DNA of 64,000 nt from positions 36,941 to 100,940 of the forward strand of contig NZ_JAGGOI010000011.1 of assembly GCF_018614585.1 (NCBI RefSeq). The letters are read 5' to 3'. A program made the translations under genes and the position numbers. The notes under the pieces are model-generated. The model was not told where the DNA came from and made no database searches. It saw nothing but the letters and a program-made list of their open reading frames with translations. The number at the start of each line of letters is the position of its first letter. Within the stretch, counting starts at the first letter, position 1. The stretch comes from Streptomyces sp. ISL-1 (GTDB lineage Bacteria; Actinomycetota; Actinomycetes; Streptomycetales; Streptomycetaceae). Positions 18,447 through 27,700 of this stretch are shown in pieces.

Positions 18447-19697
18447 TCAGTCACGGGGCAATTGGGCCTCGAGCAGGAACGGCCGCAGACGGTCCGCGAT
18501 GTGCCTGATCAGCCGGTCGAGGTCGGCGCAGTGGACGGACGGATTTCTGAAGCCGTTGCGGGCGTCGAACCGGTGGGCGTAGTTCCCGCCGCCGCAGATC
18601 GCGACGACCGGGCAGGACAGGCACTGATCGGAGAGGGCGGCGGCGCCGATCTGGCGGGCGGCGATCCCTGGATGGTCGAGAGCCTCGTTGAAGGTGTGGT
18701 GGAGGACGTTGAGCCCGGTCTCGGGGGCGCCCGAGTAAGCGGTCTTGAGTGAGTCGACCTGTTCGATGGCACCATCGGTGTCCACGACGACGGCGACGAC
18801 GGGGGAGGACCCCACGGATTCGGTGCCGCTTTCCTCACCGGTCAGCAGGCCGATGATCTCTGTGAACAGCCGGATGGTGGTTTGGGGCGACTCCGCGTGG
18901 AACCAGCGGTCGAAAACGGCGGCGAGCCAGTCGCCGTACGGGGTGCCGGTTTTCTGGTCGAGGGAGGACCAGTTGGCGTGCGGCAGCAGCAGATCCATGC
19001 TCGGCGGCTCGAATGCGAGGAGCGATTCGTAGACTTCGATGGGATCGGATGCCGGGTCGATGGTGCACAGGATGCCACCGTAGGCATCCGGGTTACGGGC
19101 CAGCACCCGTAGTCCCCGCGCCGCGGCCGGCCAGCCGGGGCGCCCGCGATGGTTGACCCTGTGCCGGTTGTGCCGGGCCAGCCCGCCGTCGAGGCTTACC
19201 CCGATCCTCAGCCCGGCCGCGGCCAGTTCGGTGACGACGGCTTCCGTGAGCCTGCTTCCATTGGTCTGCACAGTGGCCTGCACCCGGCAGGATCCGGGCC
19301 CCACGGCCGCATCGATGGCCTCCCGGACTGCGGTGACGTAGCCGATGGGTGCCTCAGCTCCGGTCAGCAGCGGCTCACCGCCGTGCACGTTCAGATGGAC
19401 CTCCGACAGCATGTGCGTCTCCACATGCTCGGCGATCCGGGCCGCAGTCGCAGTCACGACTGTCGCGGACGCCGTGGCAGGTCGCTCACGCCAGCTCTGG
19501 TCCGGCCCCGAATAGACGTAGCAATACGTACAGGCGAAATTGCAGCGACTGTGCATCTTCAGCACGAACTGCTGGAACGGTACTGCCTGATAACCCGCGG
19601 CCCGAGCGGCGACGACATCGAGTCCCTGCAGAGGCCATAGGGCCGACGTGCTGTGTCGGTGGCCCGCCTCAGTAGGTGACGCAGGGGCTGTCGTCAT
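18447..19697 (-). CDS. Radical SAM/SPASM cyclophane-forming peptide maturase (FxsB family)
   Basis: This 416-residue enzyme has the radical SAM motif CNFACTYC with cysteines at 52, 56 and 59, which bind the 4Fe-4S cluster that cleaves S-adenosylmethionine. Its glycine-rich segment is NVHGGEPLL. A C-terminal SPASM domain carries C359, C362, C368 (LSCPVVAICGGGNYAHRF) and C390 for auxiliary clusters. The CGGGNYAHRF block is characteristic of FxsB-type three-residue cyclophane synthases. These link an aromatic side-chain carbon to the beta-carbon of a residue two positions later. The enzyme has no beta-hydroxylase extension. Its ATG at 19697 lies inside the 3' end of the precursor gene (28-base overlap), which supports coupling and shared function. 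Confidence 0.9.
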   Translation of the reverse strand: MTTAPASPTEAGHRHSTSALWPLQGLDVVAARAAGYQAVPFQQFVLKMHSRCNFACTYCYVYSGPDQSWRERPATASATVVTATAARIAEHVETHMLSEVHLNVHGGEPLLTGAEAPIGYVTAVREAIDAAVGPGSCRVQATVQTNGSRLTEAVVTELAAAGLRIGVSLDGGLARHNRHRVNHRGRPGWPAAARGLRVLARNPDAYGGILCTIDPASDPIEVYESLLAFEPPSMDLLLPHANWSSLDQKTGTPYGDWLAAVFDRWFHAESPQTTIRLFTEIIGLLTGEESGTESVGSSPVVAVVVDTDGAIEQVDSLKTAYSGAPETGLNVLHHTFNEALDHPGIAARQIGAAALSDQCLSCPVVAICGGGNYAHRFDARNGFRNPSVHCADLDRLIRHIADRLRPFLLEAQLPRD

Positions 19698-19881
19698 AGA
19701 AAGCCACTGCATTGCTACGAGAACCGGCCCGGGCCAGCAGGCCGGTCACCACGGCGGCGAGCACAGGGTTGCGCGCGTCACTGGTCAACGACGACAGATC
19801 GAGGCCGGTGAAGTCCGGCAGCGGCTCAATGGCTTGATGTCCGTCCCTCGGGGACAGAGCAGTGCCCGGGGGAAGAGGCAA
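19669..19881 (-). CDS. Predicted YxD-type cyclophane (triceptide) RiPP precursor peptide
   Basis: This 70-residue peptide starts at TTG 19881, seven bases after a GGAG site, and ends at TGA 19669. Its leader contains PLPDFTGLDLSSLTSDAR and NPVLAAVVTGLLARA, matching the leader style of actinobacterial FxSxx-COOH and related cyclophane precursors. The C-terminus is AFYDDSPCVTY, with Tyr62-Asp63-Asp64 forming a YxD motif. Three-residue cyclophane synthases join the Tyr ring to the Asp beta-carbon in such motifs. Phe61-Tyr62-Asp63 is an alternative site. The maturase gene overlaps its last 28 bases. Its short length and TTG start make it easy to miss. The product has not been observed; assignment rests on motif and neighbours. 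Confidence 0.75.
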   Translation of the reverse strand: MPLPPGTALSPRDGHQAIEPLPDFTGLDLSSLTSDARNPVLAAVVTGLLARAGSRSNAVAFYDDSPCVTY

Positions 19882-20496
19882 AACCCAACTCCAGGAAGAA
19901 ATGCTCGCGCTTCGCTCGCTGCTGTGAAGTGGGCAGCGGCCACATCGTAGACGGTTGAAGGGTGAGTTCGAGACACGACGCATAGAAAATGCCGACCGGA
20001 ATTACCGGGCTGGTGCAGCGGTCCGGAGGCGCCAGGGCGACAAATGGTTTAGGAGTCGTGCATGGCAGAGCCCACCGCCACCATGCGCCGCCTCGCACGC
20101 GGCGAGCGCTGTCCGGTTATTCACCAGGTCACGGGCAGACGGCCAAGTCCTCGCGGGAGGCTGGGCCGCCACTGATGATCGACCACATTGCGACGGTGAC
20201 TGCGTGTGGGGCCGACCCTCGGAGTTGGCCTTGATGTGTGCGGCACCCGGTCGTCGTAGAGTGCTGCGGCCGGGTCGAAGTCGACCAGGAAACCCACCGG
20301 TTCGTATTGCGGTCTCCCCTCGGCCAGGACCGCGTCGCCCAGCGATCTCAGCGTGGAAGGGCCGTCGCCGATGCGCCAGGCGGCCCGCGCCATTTCCTGC
20401 CATTTCCTGCCTGACCCCCACAGGCCACCGGCCGTGACCTTGCGCCCCAGCTCATCGACGGCACCTCGTACGCGTACGACCCGGCCGGCACGCGGT
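19882..20496. other. Leader/promoter region of the RiPP operon and uncertain coding remnant
   Basis: This 615-base gap precedes the RiPP operon on the minus strand. The operon promoter should lie near 19890-19990, where TACGAT (minus strand, about 19948-19953) could be a -10 box. Bases about 20230-20470 read on the minus strand as protein-like sequence (VDELGRKVTAGGLWGSGRKW, then VGFLVDFDPAAALYDD) without a start or recognised family. This may be the residue of a decayed gene. Confidence 0.35.
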
Positions 20497-20925
20497 TCAC
20501 GACGCGCGCCAGCCGCTCCAGCGCACGACCGAGACTTCGACCACCGGTCCGCCGGGTGGCCGGTCGGCGTACTGCCGGTATTTCGCCGTGAGCAGGCCGA
20601 TGCAGCGCGCGGCCTCGGGGGACTGGTCCGCGGGCGGGAGCACTCGCGCTTCGCCATCGGCCCGGGCCCACCAGAGGCGGTCCCAGTCCTCCTCGTAGTG
20701 ATCGGTGAGCAGGCAGATCGATGGGTTGGCGGCGATGTTGGCCAGGCGCTTCAGCCGCGTCGTCCGCTTCGGTTTGTGGTCCACGGCCAACATCACCGTG
20801 TCGCCGTCCAGGGCGAACACCACCGGCACCAGGTGCGGGCGGGCCGCCGTGTCGGCCGTCGCGAGGTGGGCGATGCGCGCCATGGCGAACCGCTCCCGTG
20901 CCTCAGTGCTCGTCAGAGCGGGCAT
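20497..20925 (-). CDS. PPOX-class F420-dependent oxidoreductase (TIGR03668 type)
   Basis: This 142-residue split-barrel flavin/F420-fold protein contains FAMARIAHLATADTAARPHL and VVFALDGDTVMLAVDHKPKR, then RLANIAANPSICLLTDHYEED and WWARADGEARV. These segments define the TIGR03668 group of the pyridoxamine-phosphate-oxidase superfamily, which uses coenzyme F420 in actinobacteria. Length equals the family's usual 135-145 residues. It lies 104 bases downstream of an LLM-class F420 enzyme on the same strand, and the two may be cotranscribed. The substrate is unknown. Confidence 0.85.
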   Translation of the reverse strand: MPALTSTEARERFAMARIAHLATADTAARPHLVPVVFALDGDTVMLAVDHKPKRTTRLKRLANIAANPSICLLTDHYEEDWDRLWWARADGEARVLPPADQSPEAARCIGLLTAKYRQYADRPPGGPVVEVSVVRWSGWRAS

Positions 20926-21029
20926 CGCACCCCTTTCCGACAGTCACGGCGACGGTTTTGGTGGGGCCATCGCGGTTACGGATCTTCGCATCGGTCCCGC
21001 CTTCCCGGGGCGCAGCGGTTTCCGGCCTC

Positions 21030-21854
21030 TCAGCGGTACCGGGCAGCGACTTCGGCCAGTTGGTCCAAGTACTCCAGCGTCTCGCGTTCGGGCATCGTCG
21101 GCACGTAGAACAGCAGCCGCTCGACCCCCAGACGGCTGTAGCCCTCGATCTGTTCGGGATCGGCGGGAACCGCGTACACCGTCACGGGCACCTCTCGGTC
21201 GGCAAGGGCGCGCAGCCGCTCGATCCGCGGGCCGAGCTCCTGGGGCGGCATGCTGATGGCCAACCATGCGTCTCCGAGCTGCGCCACCCGCCGGAACGCG
21301 CCCTCGCCGCCCCCGACGTAGATCGGCGGATGGGGGCGCTGCACGGGCTTGGGCCAGGCATAGACCGGATCGAAGTTGACGAACTCGCCGTGGAACTCGG
21401 CCTTCTCCTCGGTCCACAGCTCTCTGATGGCGCGCAGCCGCTCGTCGGTGAGCCGGCCGCGGGTGGACGGGTCGGCGCCGTGGTTCCTCATCTCCTCACG
21501 GTTCCAGCCCACACCGACGCCGAAGATCACGCGGCCGCCGGAGATCAGGTCGAGCGAGGCCACCTCCTTCGCCGTGATGATCGGGTCGCGGTGCGGGATC
21601 AGTGCGATGCCGGTGGCCAGCAGCAGCCGCTCGGTCACCACACCGACCGCGGTCAGGGCGACGAAGGGGTCAAGGGTGCGGTAATACATCTCCGGCAGCT
21701 CACCGCCACCCGGGTAGGGCGTCTGGCGGTCTGCCGGGATGTGGCTGTGCTCGGCGATGAACAACGAGTCGAAAGCGCGTTCCTCCACCGCGGTTCCGAG
21801 CGAGGTCGGACTGATGCCCTGGTCGGTGATGAAGGTCGAGACTCCGAATTTCAC
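21030..21854 (-). CDS. LLM-class F420-dependent oxidoreductase
   Basis: This 274-residue luciferase-like TIM barrel starts VKFGVSTFITDQG and contains FIAEHSHIPA, LLLATGIALIPHRDP, GGRVIFGVGVGWNREEMRNHG and PPIYVGGGEG, the signature of the TIGR03619 F420-dependent group. These enzymes use reduced or oxidised F420 to act on alcohols, ketones or activated double bonds. The start is GTG 21854, five bases after GGAG. It is followed by a second F420-type gene at 20925, making a small F420 redox unit. The physiological substrate cannot be read from sequence. Confidence 0.85.
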   Translation of the reverse strand: MKFGVSTFITDQGISPTSLGTAVEERAFDSLFIAEHSHIPADRQTPYPGGGELPEMYYRTLDPFVALTAVGVVTERLLLATGIALIPHRDPIITAKEVASLDLISGGRVIFGVGVGWNREEMRNHGADPSTRGRLTDERLRAIRELWTEEKAEFHGEFVNFDPVYAWPKPVQRPHPPIYVGGGEGAFRRVAQLGDAWLAISMPPQELGPRIERLRALADREVPVTVYAVPADPEQIEGYSRLGVERLLFYVPTMPERETLEYLDQLAEVAARYR

Positions 21855-22594
21855 TACGGCTCCGTCGAGGGTGGAGTGGGGGAAAGGACGGGTGGCACAG
21901 ATCTGCTGACTACCCACCCCGGGTGGTCCCGCTCCCAGGACCACCCGGGAGAACCATCGCGGATTACGGTTTCGGGCCCGCGGTCGCAAGAACGCGCCGG
22001 GGAGACGGCGGACGCGCATCGGCGACCCCGCCGACCCAGAACCCCCCGCGTGGCGTCCAGCGCGCGGCTGACAACGCCGGCGTGGCGTCTCCCGCAGGGT
22101 CGTGTGCCGGTGTCCGGGCGGCCGAGGACGCGCGTGCTCGGCGGCGGCCCCGCATCCGCCCGACGCCGTCCGGCAACGCTTTGCCGTGGGATGTAGCGCA
22201 GGCACAGCCGGAGCACGCACTCGGCTCTCAGGCCGCCATCATTCGCCGGCGGCGAACATGTCCGGCATTTCGTCGACGCCGGATATCCCGATGCCGAGTC
22301 CGCAACCGCCGGCAAGGTGCGCGCGCGGCACGTCTTCGGACAACGGTCCGGCGGGCCAGGGGGTGCCGACGAGGTCGTGTACCCGGTGGTCCCGGGCGAG
22401 GTTTCATAAATTGTGCATAGTTGCCACTCCGATGAGTGACAGCTAGTGTGCAATGCGTAATCGAGATGGCGTGAACTCCCCTTGAATCGGCTGGGGTAGT
22501 GGCAAAAGACTTCTCATGTGCCAAGGCGGACATGCCCCCCAGGAGGGGCTCCGCGGCACACCAGTCACGTTCGCCATGTAGAGGAGATCGCCGC
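21855..22594. other. Long regulatory-looking intergenic region
   Basis: No gene is seen across 740 bases between the divergent F420 and GNAT genes. Bases 22400-22460 are AT-rich and carry a perfect 5-bp inverted repeat, CACTC-CGAT-GAGTG (22425-22438). It is flanked by TTGTGCATAG (22411) and the roughly inverted CTAGTGTGCAA (22443). This has the look of a regulator-binding promoter. Confidence 0.4.
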
Positions 22595-23149
22595 ATGCCC
22601 GATGCCGGCCCTCAAGGCACCGCGCACCCGATCACGCTGACCGACGGCACCACCACCCGGACCCGGGAGGTGACCCCCGCCGACCTCGGTCCGATCCAGG
22701 CGCTGCACCGCCGTTGCTCGCCGGTCAGCCGGGCCCTGCGTTACCACGCGGGTAAACCCGAGCTGTCTCCGGCCGGATGGCGGCTGCTGTCCGATCCTGA
22801 GCGCGGCACCACATTGGTCACCACCACCGCCCAGCGCACGGACCGCATCATCGCCATGACCAACGTCATGCGTACCGATCAGCAAGGAGTCGGCGAACTG
22901 GCCGTGCTGGTCGAGGACGAATGGCAGTCGAAGGGGCTCGGCACCGCACTGGCCGTACACGCGGCCGACGTGGCCCGCCGGGCCGGACACCACACCCTGA
23001 CCGCGACGGTCGCCGTGGCCAACACACCGATGCTCCACGTCCTGGAGAGTCTGGACGCGCCACCCACCCGCGCCACCGGACCCGTCCTCGATATCCACAT
23101 CCCCATCGCGGGGGACACCTGCCAGGAGCACGTGACCACTTGGGCGTAG
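22595..23149 (+). CDS. GNAT family N-acetyltransferase
   Basis: This 184-residue protein has the GNAT core: VGELAVLVEDEWQSKGLGTAL contains the acetyl-CoA pyrophosphate loop (here QSKGLGTA), followed by VHAADVARRAGHHTLTATV and NTPMLHVLESL. The N-terminus (REVTPADLGPIQALHRRCSP) is typical of domains fused to or derived from Pat-like acetyltransferases. The ATG at 22595 is preceded by GAGGAGA at ideal spacing. It stands alone, divergent from the LLM gene. The acetylated target is unknown. Confidence 0.8.
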   Translation: MPDAGPQGTAHPITLTDGTTTRTREVTPADLGPIQALHRRCSPVSRALRYHAGKPELSPAGWRLLSDPERGTTLVTTTAQRTDRIIAMTNVMRTDQQGVGELAVLVEDEWQSKGLGTALAVHAADVARRAGHHTLTATVAVANTPMLHVLESLDAPPTRATGPVLDIHIPIAGDTCQEHVTTWA

Positions 23150-23247
23150 GTCCAGGTGCTTCCAGCCACGGCCCGCGCCGACTGTCGGGCGGGAGGAACC
23201 GACACGCCGGCCCCCTGTATGGCCGTGCGGGCCGCAGTGCACCAGGG

Positions 23248-24660
23248 TCAACTCGCCGACGACGGACGGATGTTCTGATTGAGCCGGAACAGGTTCGTGG
23301 GGTCGTACTTGTCCTTGACCTGCACGAGCCGGTCGTAGACCGCGCCAGGATACGAGGCGCGCACCTTGTCCTCTGCCGCGTCACCGGTGAAGTTGACGTA
23401 CGCCGCACCGCGGCCGTGGCGCGCGATCTCCTCCCGTCCCCCGCGTGCCCACTCGGCATGCTCGTCGAAGCCTGTCGGCTCGGGGGAGCGTGCGATCACA
23501 TTGCAAAGGAAGCCTGCGTCACGTTGGCTGAAGGCGGTCGCGTCCGCGGGAATGCGGCCGAAGGCGCCTCCCAGTTGATGCAGGTGCAGTTCGCTGGACG
23601 GCGTCGGCGTGGTGAGGTGCAGGCGCGTCAGCGCATCGATCGCAGTGCCGGATGCCTCGATGAATGCCGAGGTGAAGTAGTTGTGCGCACCAGGCGTCCA
23701 CAGTGGGTCCAGAAGCGACTGCATACCGACGTACGGCATCGGGCCCATGAGGTCGGCGATCGGGGTGCCGAGCGTGCGCAACGGACGGACCGCCGCCTCA
23801 CCGGCCTCGATGGCGCCGGAATACATGCCGGCGACGACCACGACGCGGGTACCGTGCACCTCTTCCGGCAGGAACGGCAGCGGCGGGGCTGTTGTCAGGT
23901 TGACCAGCGTGGTCAGCTCGTCGGGCATCTCGGCGGTCAGGTCACGCCACCTGGTGATCACCTGCTGTGCCTCGGCGGCAGGATAGAAGATCAAGCCCGC
24001 GAGCACTTGTGGGCCCACCAGGTGCAGCTCGTACTCGAGCGACGTGACGACACCGAAATTGCCGCCGCCGCCCCGGAGCGCCCAGAACAGGTCGGGGTTC
24101 TCCTCCGCACTGGCGTGCACGAGCCGGCCGTCCGCGGTCACGACATCGGCCGCGACCAGATTGTCGGAGGCCAGTCCGTGGCGGCGGACCAGCCAGCCCA
24201 CCCCGCCGCCGAGGGTGAAGCCGGAGATACCGGTCGTCGAGACCAGGCCACCGGTCACGGCAAGGCCGAACGCCTGGGTCTCGTGGTCGAGATCCCCCCA
24301 TGTCATCCCGGGCTGCGCGACGACCCGCCGCCGCTCCGGGTCGACCCGCGCCCCCTTCATGGCGGACAGGTCGATGACGATGCCTCCGTCGCAGGTCGAG
24401 AATCCTGCGATGCTGTGTGCGCCGCCCCGCACCGCGACGGGCAGGTCCTGGCTGCGCGCGAACTCGACCGCACGGATCACATCGGCGGTTCCGGCGCACC
24501 GCACCACCAGGGCCGGCTTCCGGTCGTGGGCGGCGTTCCAGATCGCCCGGGCCTCGTCGTACGACGGGTCGCCCGGGCGTACGACCTCGCCTCGCAGTGC
24601 CGCCTCCAGCTCACCGATGGTGGCGTCCCCGAGGACACCCCTTGCCATATCGATCGACAT
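23248..24660 (-). CDS. FAD-binding oxidoreductase with berberine-bridge C-terminus
   Basis: This 470-residue flavoprotein has an FAD_binding_4 domain (VRCAGTADVIRAVEFARSQD, VRGGAHSIAGFST with the histidine expected to bond FAD, FTLGGGVGWLVRRHGLASDN, RGGGGNFGVVTS). A BBE segment at the C-terminus contains YPGAVYDRLVQVKDKYDPTN and LFRLNQNI. Such enzymes oxidise alcohols, sugars or secondary-metabolite intermediates with oxygen. The ATG at 24660 sits behind a perfect AAGGAGG. It begins 72 bases after the large SARP-type regulator ends, on the same strand, so readthrough or regulation by that protein is plausible. Confidence 0.85.
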   Translation of the reverse strand: MSIDMARGVLGDATIGELEAALRGEVVRPGDPSYDEARAIWNAAHDRKPALVVRCAGTADVIRAVEFARSQDLPVAVRGGAHSIAGFSTCDGGIVIDLSAMKGARVDPERRRVVAQPGMTWGDLDHETQAFGLAVTGGLVSTTGISGFTLGGGVGWLVRRHGLASDNLVAADVVTADGRLVHASAEENPDLFWALRGGGGNFGVVTSLEYELHLVGPQVLAGLIFYPAAEAQQVITRWRDLTAEMPDELTTLVNLTTAPPLPFLPEEVHGTRVVVVAGMYSGAIEAGEAAVRPLRTLGTPIADLMGPMPYVGMQSLLDPLWTPGAHNYFTSAFIEASGTAIDALTRLHLTTPTPSSELHLHQLGGAFGRIPADATAFSQRDAGFLCNVIARSPEPTGFDEHAEWARGGREEIARHGRGAAYVNFTGDAAEDKVRASYPGAVYDRLVQVKDKYDPTNLFRLNQNIRPSSAS

Positions 24661-24732
24661 TGTCGGCCTCCTTGGCCGGTATGGCCTTCTCTCTGACACC
24701 AAGGACCGTAGGAGGTGCCGCTTAGCACCGGG

Positions 24733-27700
24733 TTAGCGTCGACTTTGCGCCCGTGCCCCGGCTCGGCGCAGGTGGGCCAGACCCCGCATGTCGCCCAGTT
24801 GAGTGAAATGGCCCAGCGCACGGGCGGTGGCCGCCTCCGCGCCGGCATGGTCGCCCGCTTCCTCCGCCAGCCCGGACAGCATGACCGCCACCCACCCGGT
24901 GGCACACGTCGACCCGGCCACGTACTGGAGATCCAGGGCGCGGATGAGCAAAGCCCGGGCTGTGGCGGTGTCGCCCGCCGCCCGGGCGACGAGGCCGAGG
25001 TGGAGCAGGCTGTTCGTCCTGCCGGGGGTGTCGCCGGTCTCCTCGAAACCGGCGAGGGACCGGCCGATCGCCGCCCGCGCGCCGTCGACGTCGCCGACGG
25101 CCATGGCCAGCAGGCCGAGACTGCCCAGCGTGATCCCGACCTCGCGGCGGTCGCCGAGCCGGCGCCTGATCCAGAGGCTGGCATCGAGATGCGGCCGGGC
25201 ATTGTCGTACTCCCCATGGGTACGGCAGATGTTTCCCAGGGTGTTGAGGGCCAGCGACTCCCCGTGCGGGTCACCGAGCCCGCGGAAGCAGTCGACGCTC
25301 TGTTCGGCCGCTGTTCTGGCCTCCTCCACATCGCCGTCCAGCCGGGTGGCCCACGCGAGGTTGGACAACGCGTACCCGCGCGCCTGTGCCGTGCCCACCA
25401 GGCGCCCGACCAGCACGCTCTCCTCGAAGAACAGCGACATCCTGCCCTCGGCGTCCTCCTCGGCCATGTACCCGGGTGTCATGACCGGGAAGTACGGCCG
25501 GTCCCTGCCGCCCGGCCCCGTGAGGTCGGCAAGGTCCGTGAGCAGACGCAGACTTGTCCCGAAGGCCTCCCGGGCAGCCCTACCGTCACCGCGGCAGACG
25601 GCGCTGATCCCTCGCTGGTGCGCGGCGGCGGCCAGAACCGGCAACTCCCCGCCGGCGAGCGCGCACGCCTCGTCGAGTGCTGTCCGTGCCTCCTCCCAGG
25701 TGCCGCGCATCCACAACAGGATCGCCTGCTGGTAGAAGGCGTACGCCAGTGCTGCCCGGTCCCCTCGCGCCCGGTGGATCGCCACGATCTCCGCACCGAT
25801 GGACGCCAGCCGGGAGCTGTCGCCGAGCCGTATCGCGAGCACGCCCTGGCCGAGGAGCGCCCGAGCGCGTAGCGGGGTCGGTGCCGGCGCTGCGGAGAGG
25901 GCGTCGTCCAACCGGCGCCGCCCCTCCGCGAGATACCCGCGCTCGACCCAGAACCGCCGCAACGCGACCGCCAGTCGTAGCGCGCTTTCGGGGTCGTTCT
26001 CAAGTGCCGATCGCAGTGCGGCGCGGAGGTTGTCGTGGTCGGCTTCGAGCTGGAGCGAGGTCTCGCCGGAGGCGCGGGTCGTCAGCTCAGGGTCGTGCGA
26101 CTCGGCGAGTGCGAGGTAGAAGCCGCGGTGCCGGCTCTCGGTCTGCGCCAGTTCCCCGCTCTCACGCAGCCGCTCCCGTGCGTACTGCCGGATCGTTTCC
26201 AGCAGTCGATAGCGAGCCTCGTCGCCGTGGCGGTCAACCAGGACGAGCGACTTGTCGACCAGCCGGCCGAGCAGATCCAGCACGGACGCGGGGTCGATGT
26301 CCCTGGTGCACACGTCCTCCACCGCGGCCAGGGAGAAGCCGCCGGCGAAGACCGCGAGCCGACGGAAGAGCAGTCGCTCCTCGGGGTCGAGCAGCTGGTG
26401 ACTCCACTGAAGGGTGGCGAGCAGCGTCTGCTGCCGGGTCACCGTATGCCTGCTGCCCTGCCCGAGGAGGGTGAGCGCGTCGTCGAGCCGTTCTGCGATC
26501 TGCCGCGGTGCCAGCATGCGTACTCGCGCGGCCGCGAGCTCCAGGGCCAGCGGCATCCCGTCGAGCCGGAAGCAGATCTGCGCGACGGCGGCCGCATTGT
26601 CCGCGTCCAGCTGGAAAGGCGGGACGGCCTCCGTGGCCCGCTCCACGAACAGCCGCACGGACGAGAAACGGCCGAGCTCGGCCGGCGGTGGCAGCCGATG
26701 TATGTCCGGCAGCCCGAGTGAAGGCACCCGCGATGTGCGTTCGCCGTAGGCCTGCAGAGGCTCGCGGCTGGTGGCCAGCACGACGACCCCCGGACAGTGG
26801 GCCAAGACGTCCGCGACCAGGCCGGCGCATGCCTCGACCAGGTGCTCACAGTTGTCGAGCACGAGCAGCAGCTCCCGCCCGGCGAGCTGCGTGACCAGCG
26901 CCGCTTGCGTCCTGTTGTCCGGCGAGAGCTGGATGTCGAGCGCCGCGGCGACCGCGTCCGGAACGAACCTCGGGTCGGTGAGCGCGGCGAGGTCGATGAA
27001 CCACACACCGTCGCGGACAGCCTCGACGTGGCGTGCCGCGACGGCCAGGGCCAGGCGGGTCTTGCCGCAGCCGCCGGGGCCGGTCAGGGTCAGCAGCTTG
27101 CTTCGCGCGAGCAGTTCCTCCACTTCGGCAATCTCGCGTTCCCGGCCGATGAAGCTGGTCATCTGCGCCGGCAGGTTGTGGCGGTGGACGGGACCGCGTT
27201 CGGCCGGCTCCTCGACCGAGCCGGCCAGCAGGGTGCGGTAGACCTCGCGGGTCTGCGGGTCCGGGTCGGATCCGGTGTCACTGCGGAGCGCGTCGCGCAA
27301 TTGCTCGTACACCGCCAGCGACTCCCGCCGTCGCCCCGCAGACGCAAGGACCCGCATGAGCGCCCGGTTGCCTGGCTCGTTCAACTCATCGTCGGCGATC
27401 AGGGCCTGCAGCACCTCGACCGCCTCGGCGGCGTGGCCCTCCTGCTCGAGCGCCTCGGCGAGACCCAGTCTCAGCCCGGTGCGCCGGACATGTATGGCAC
27501 CGCGCGCCTCCCGCGTCCATGACTCGAAGGTGTCCTCGGGCAACAGTTCATGTTCGGCCAGGGCAAGTGCGGCGCGGTAATCCGCCGGACTGCCGCCGGC
27601 CGATGCCCGTCGTGTCGCCTCCTCCAGCTCGTCGAGGTCGACCCGTACGCCGCCTTCCGGGCCCAGTACGACCATGTCGTCCCGCAGGACGACGACATCG

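Noticed and set aside
20121..20657. A second Tyr-Asp-Asp (AALYDDRVPH) upstream of the RiPP operon
   Set aside because: The frame does not stop near the motif, lacks the leader seen in the precursor and overlaps the PPOX gene, so it is not called a second precursor.
22921..24696. 591-codon plus-strand open frame
   Set aside because: It overlaps the end of the GNAT gene and runs antisense to the FAD oxidoreductase; no motif is present.
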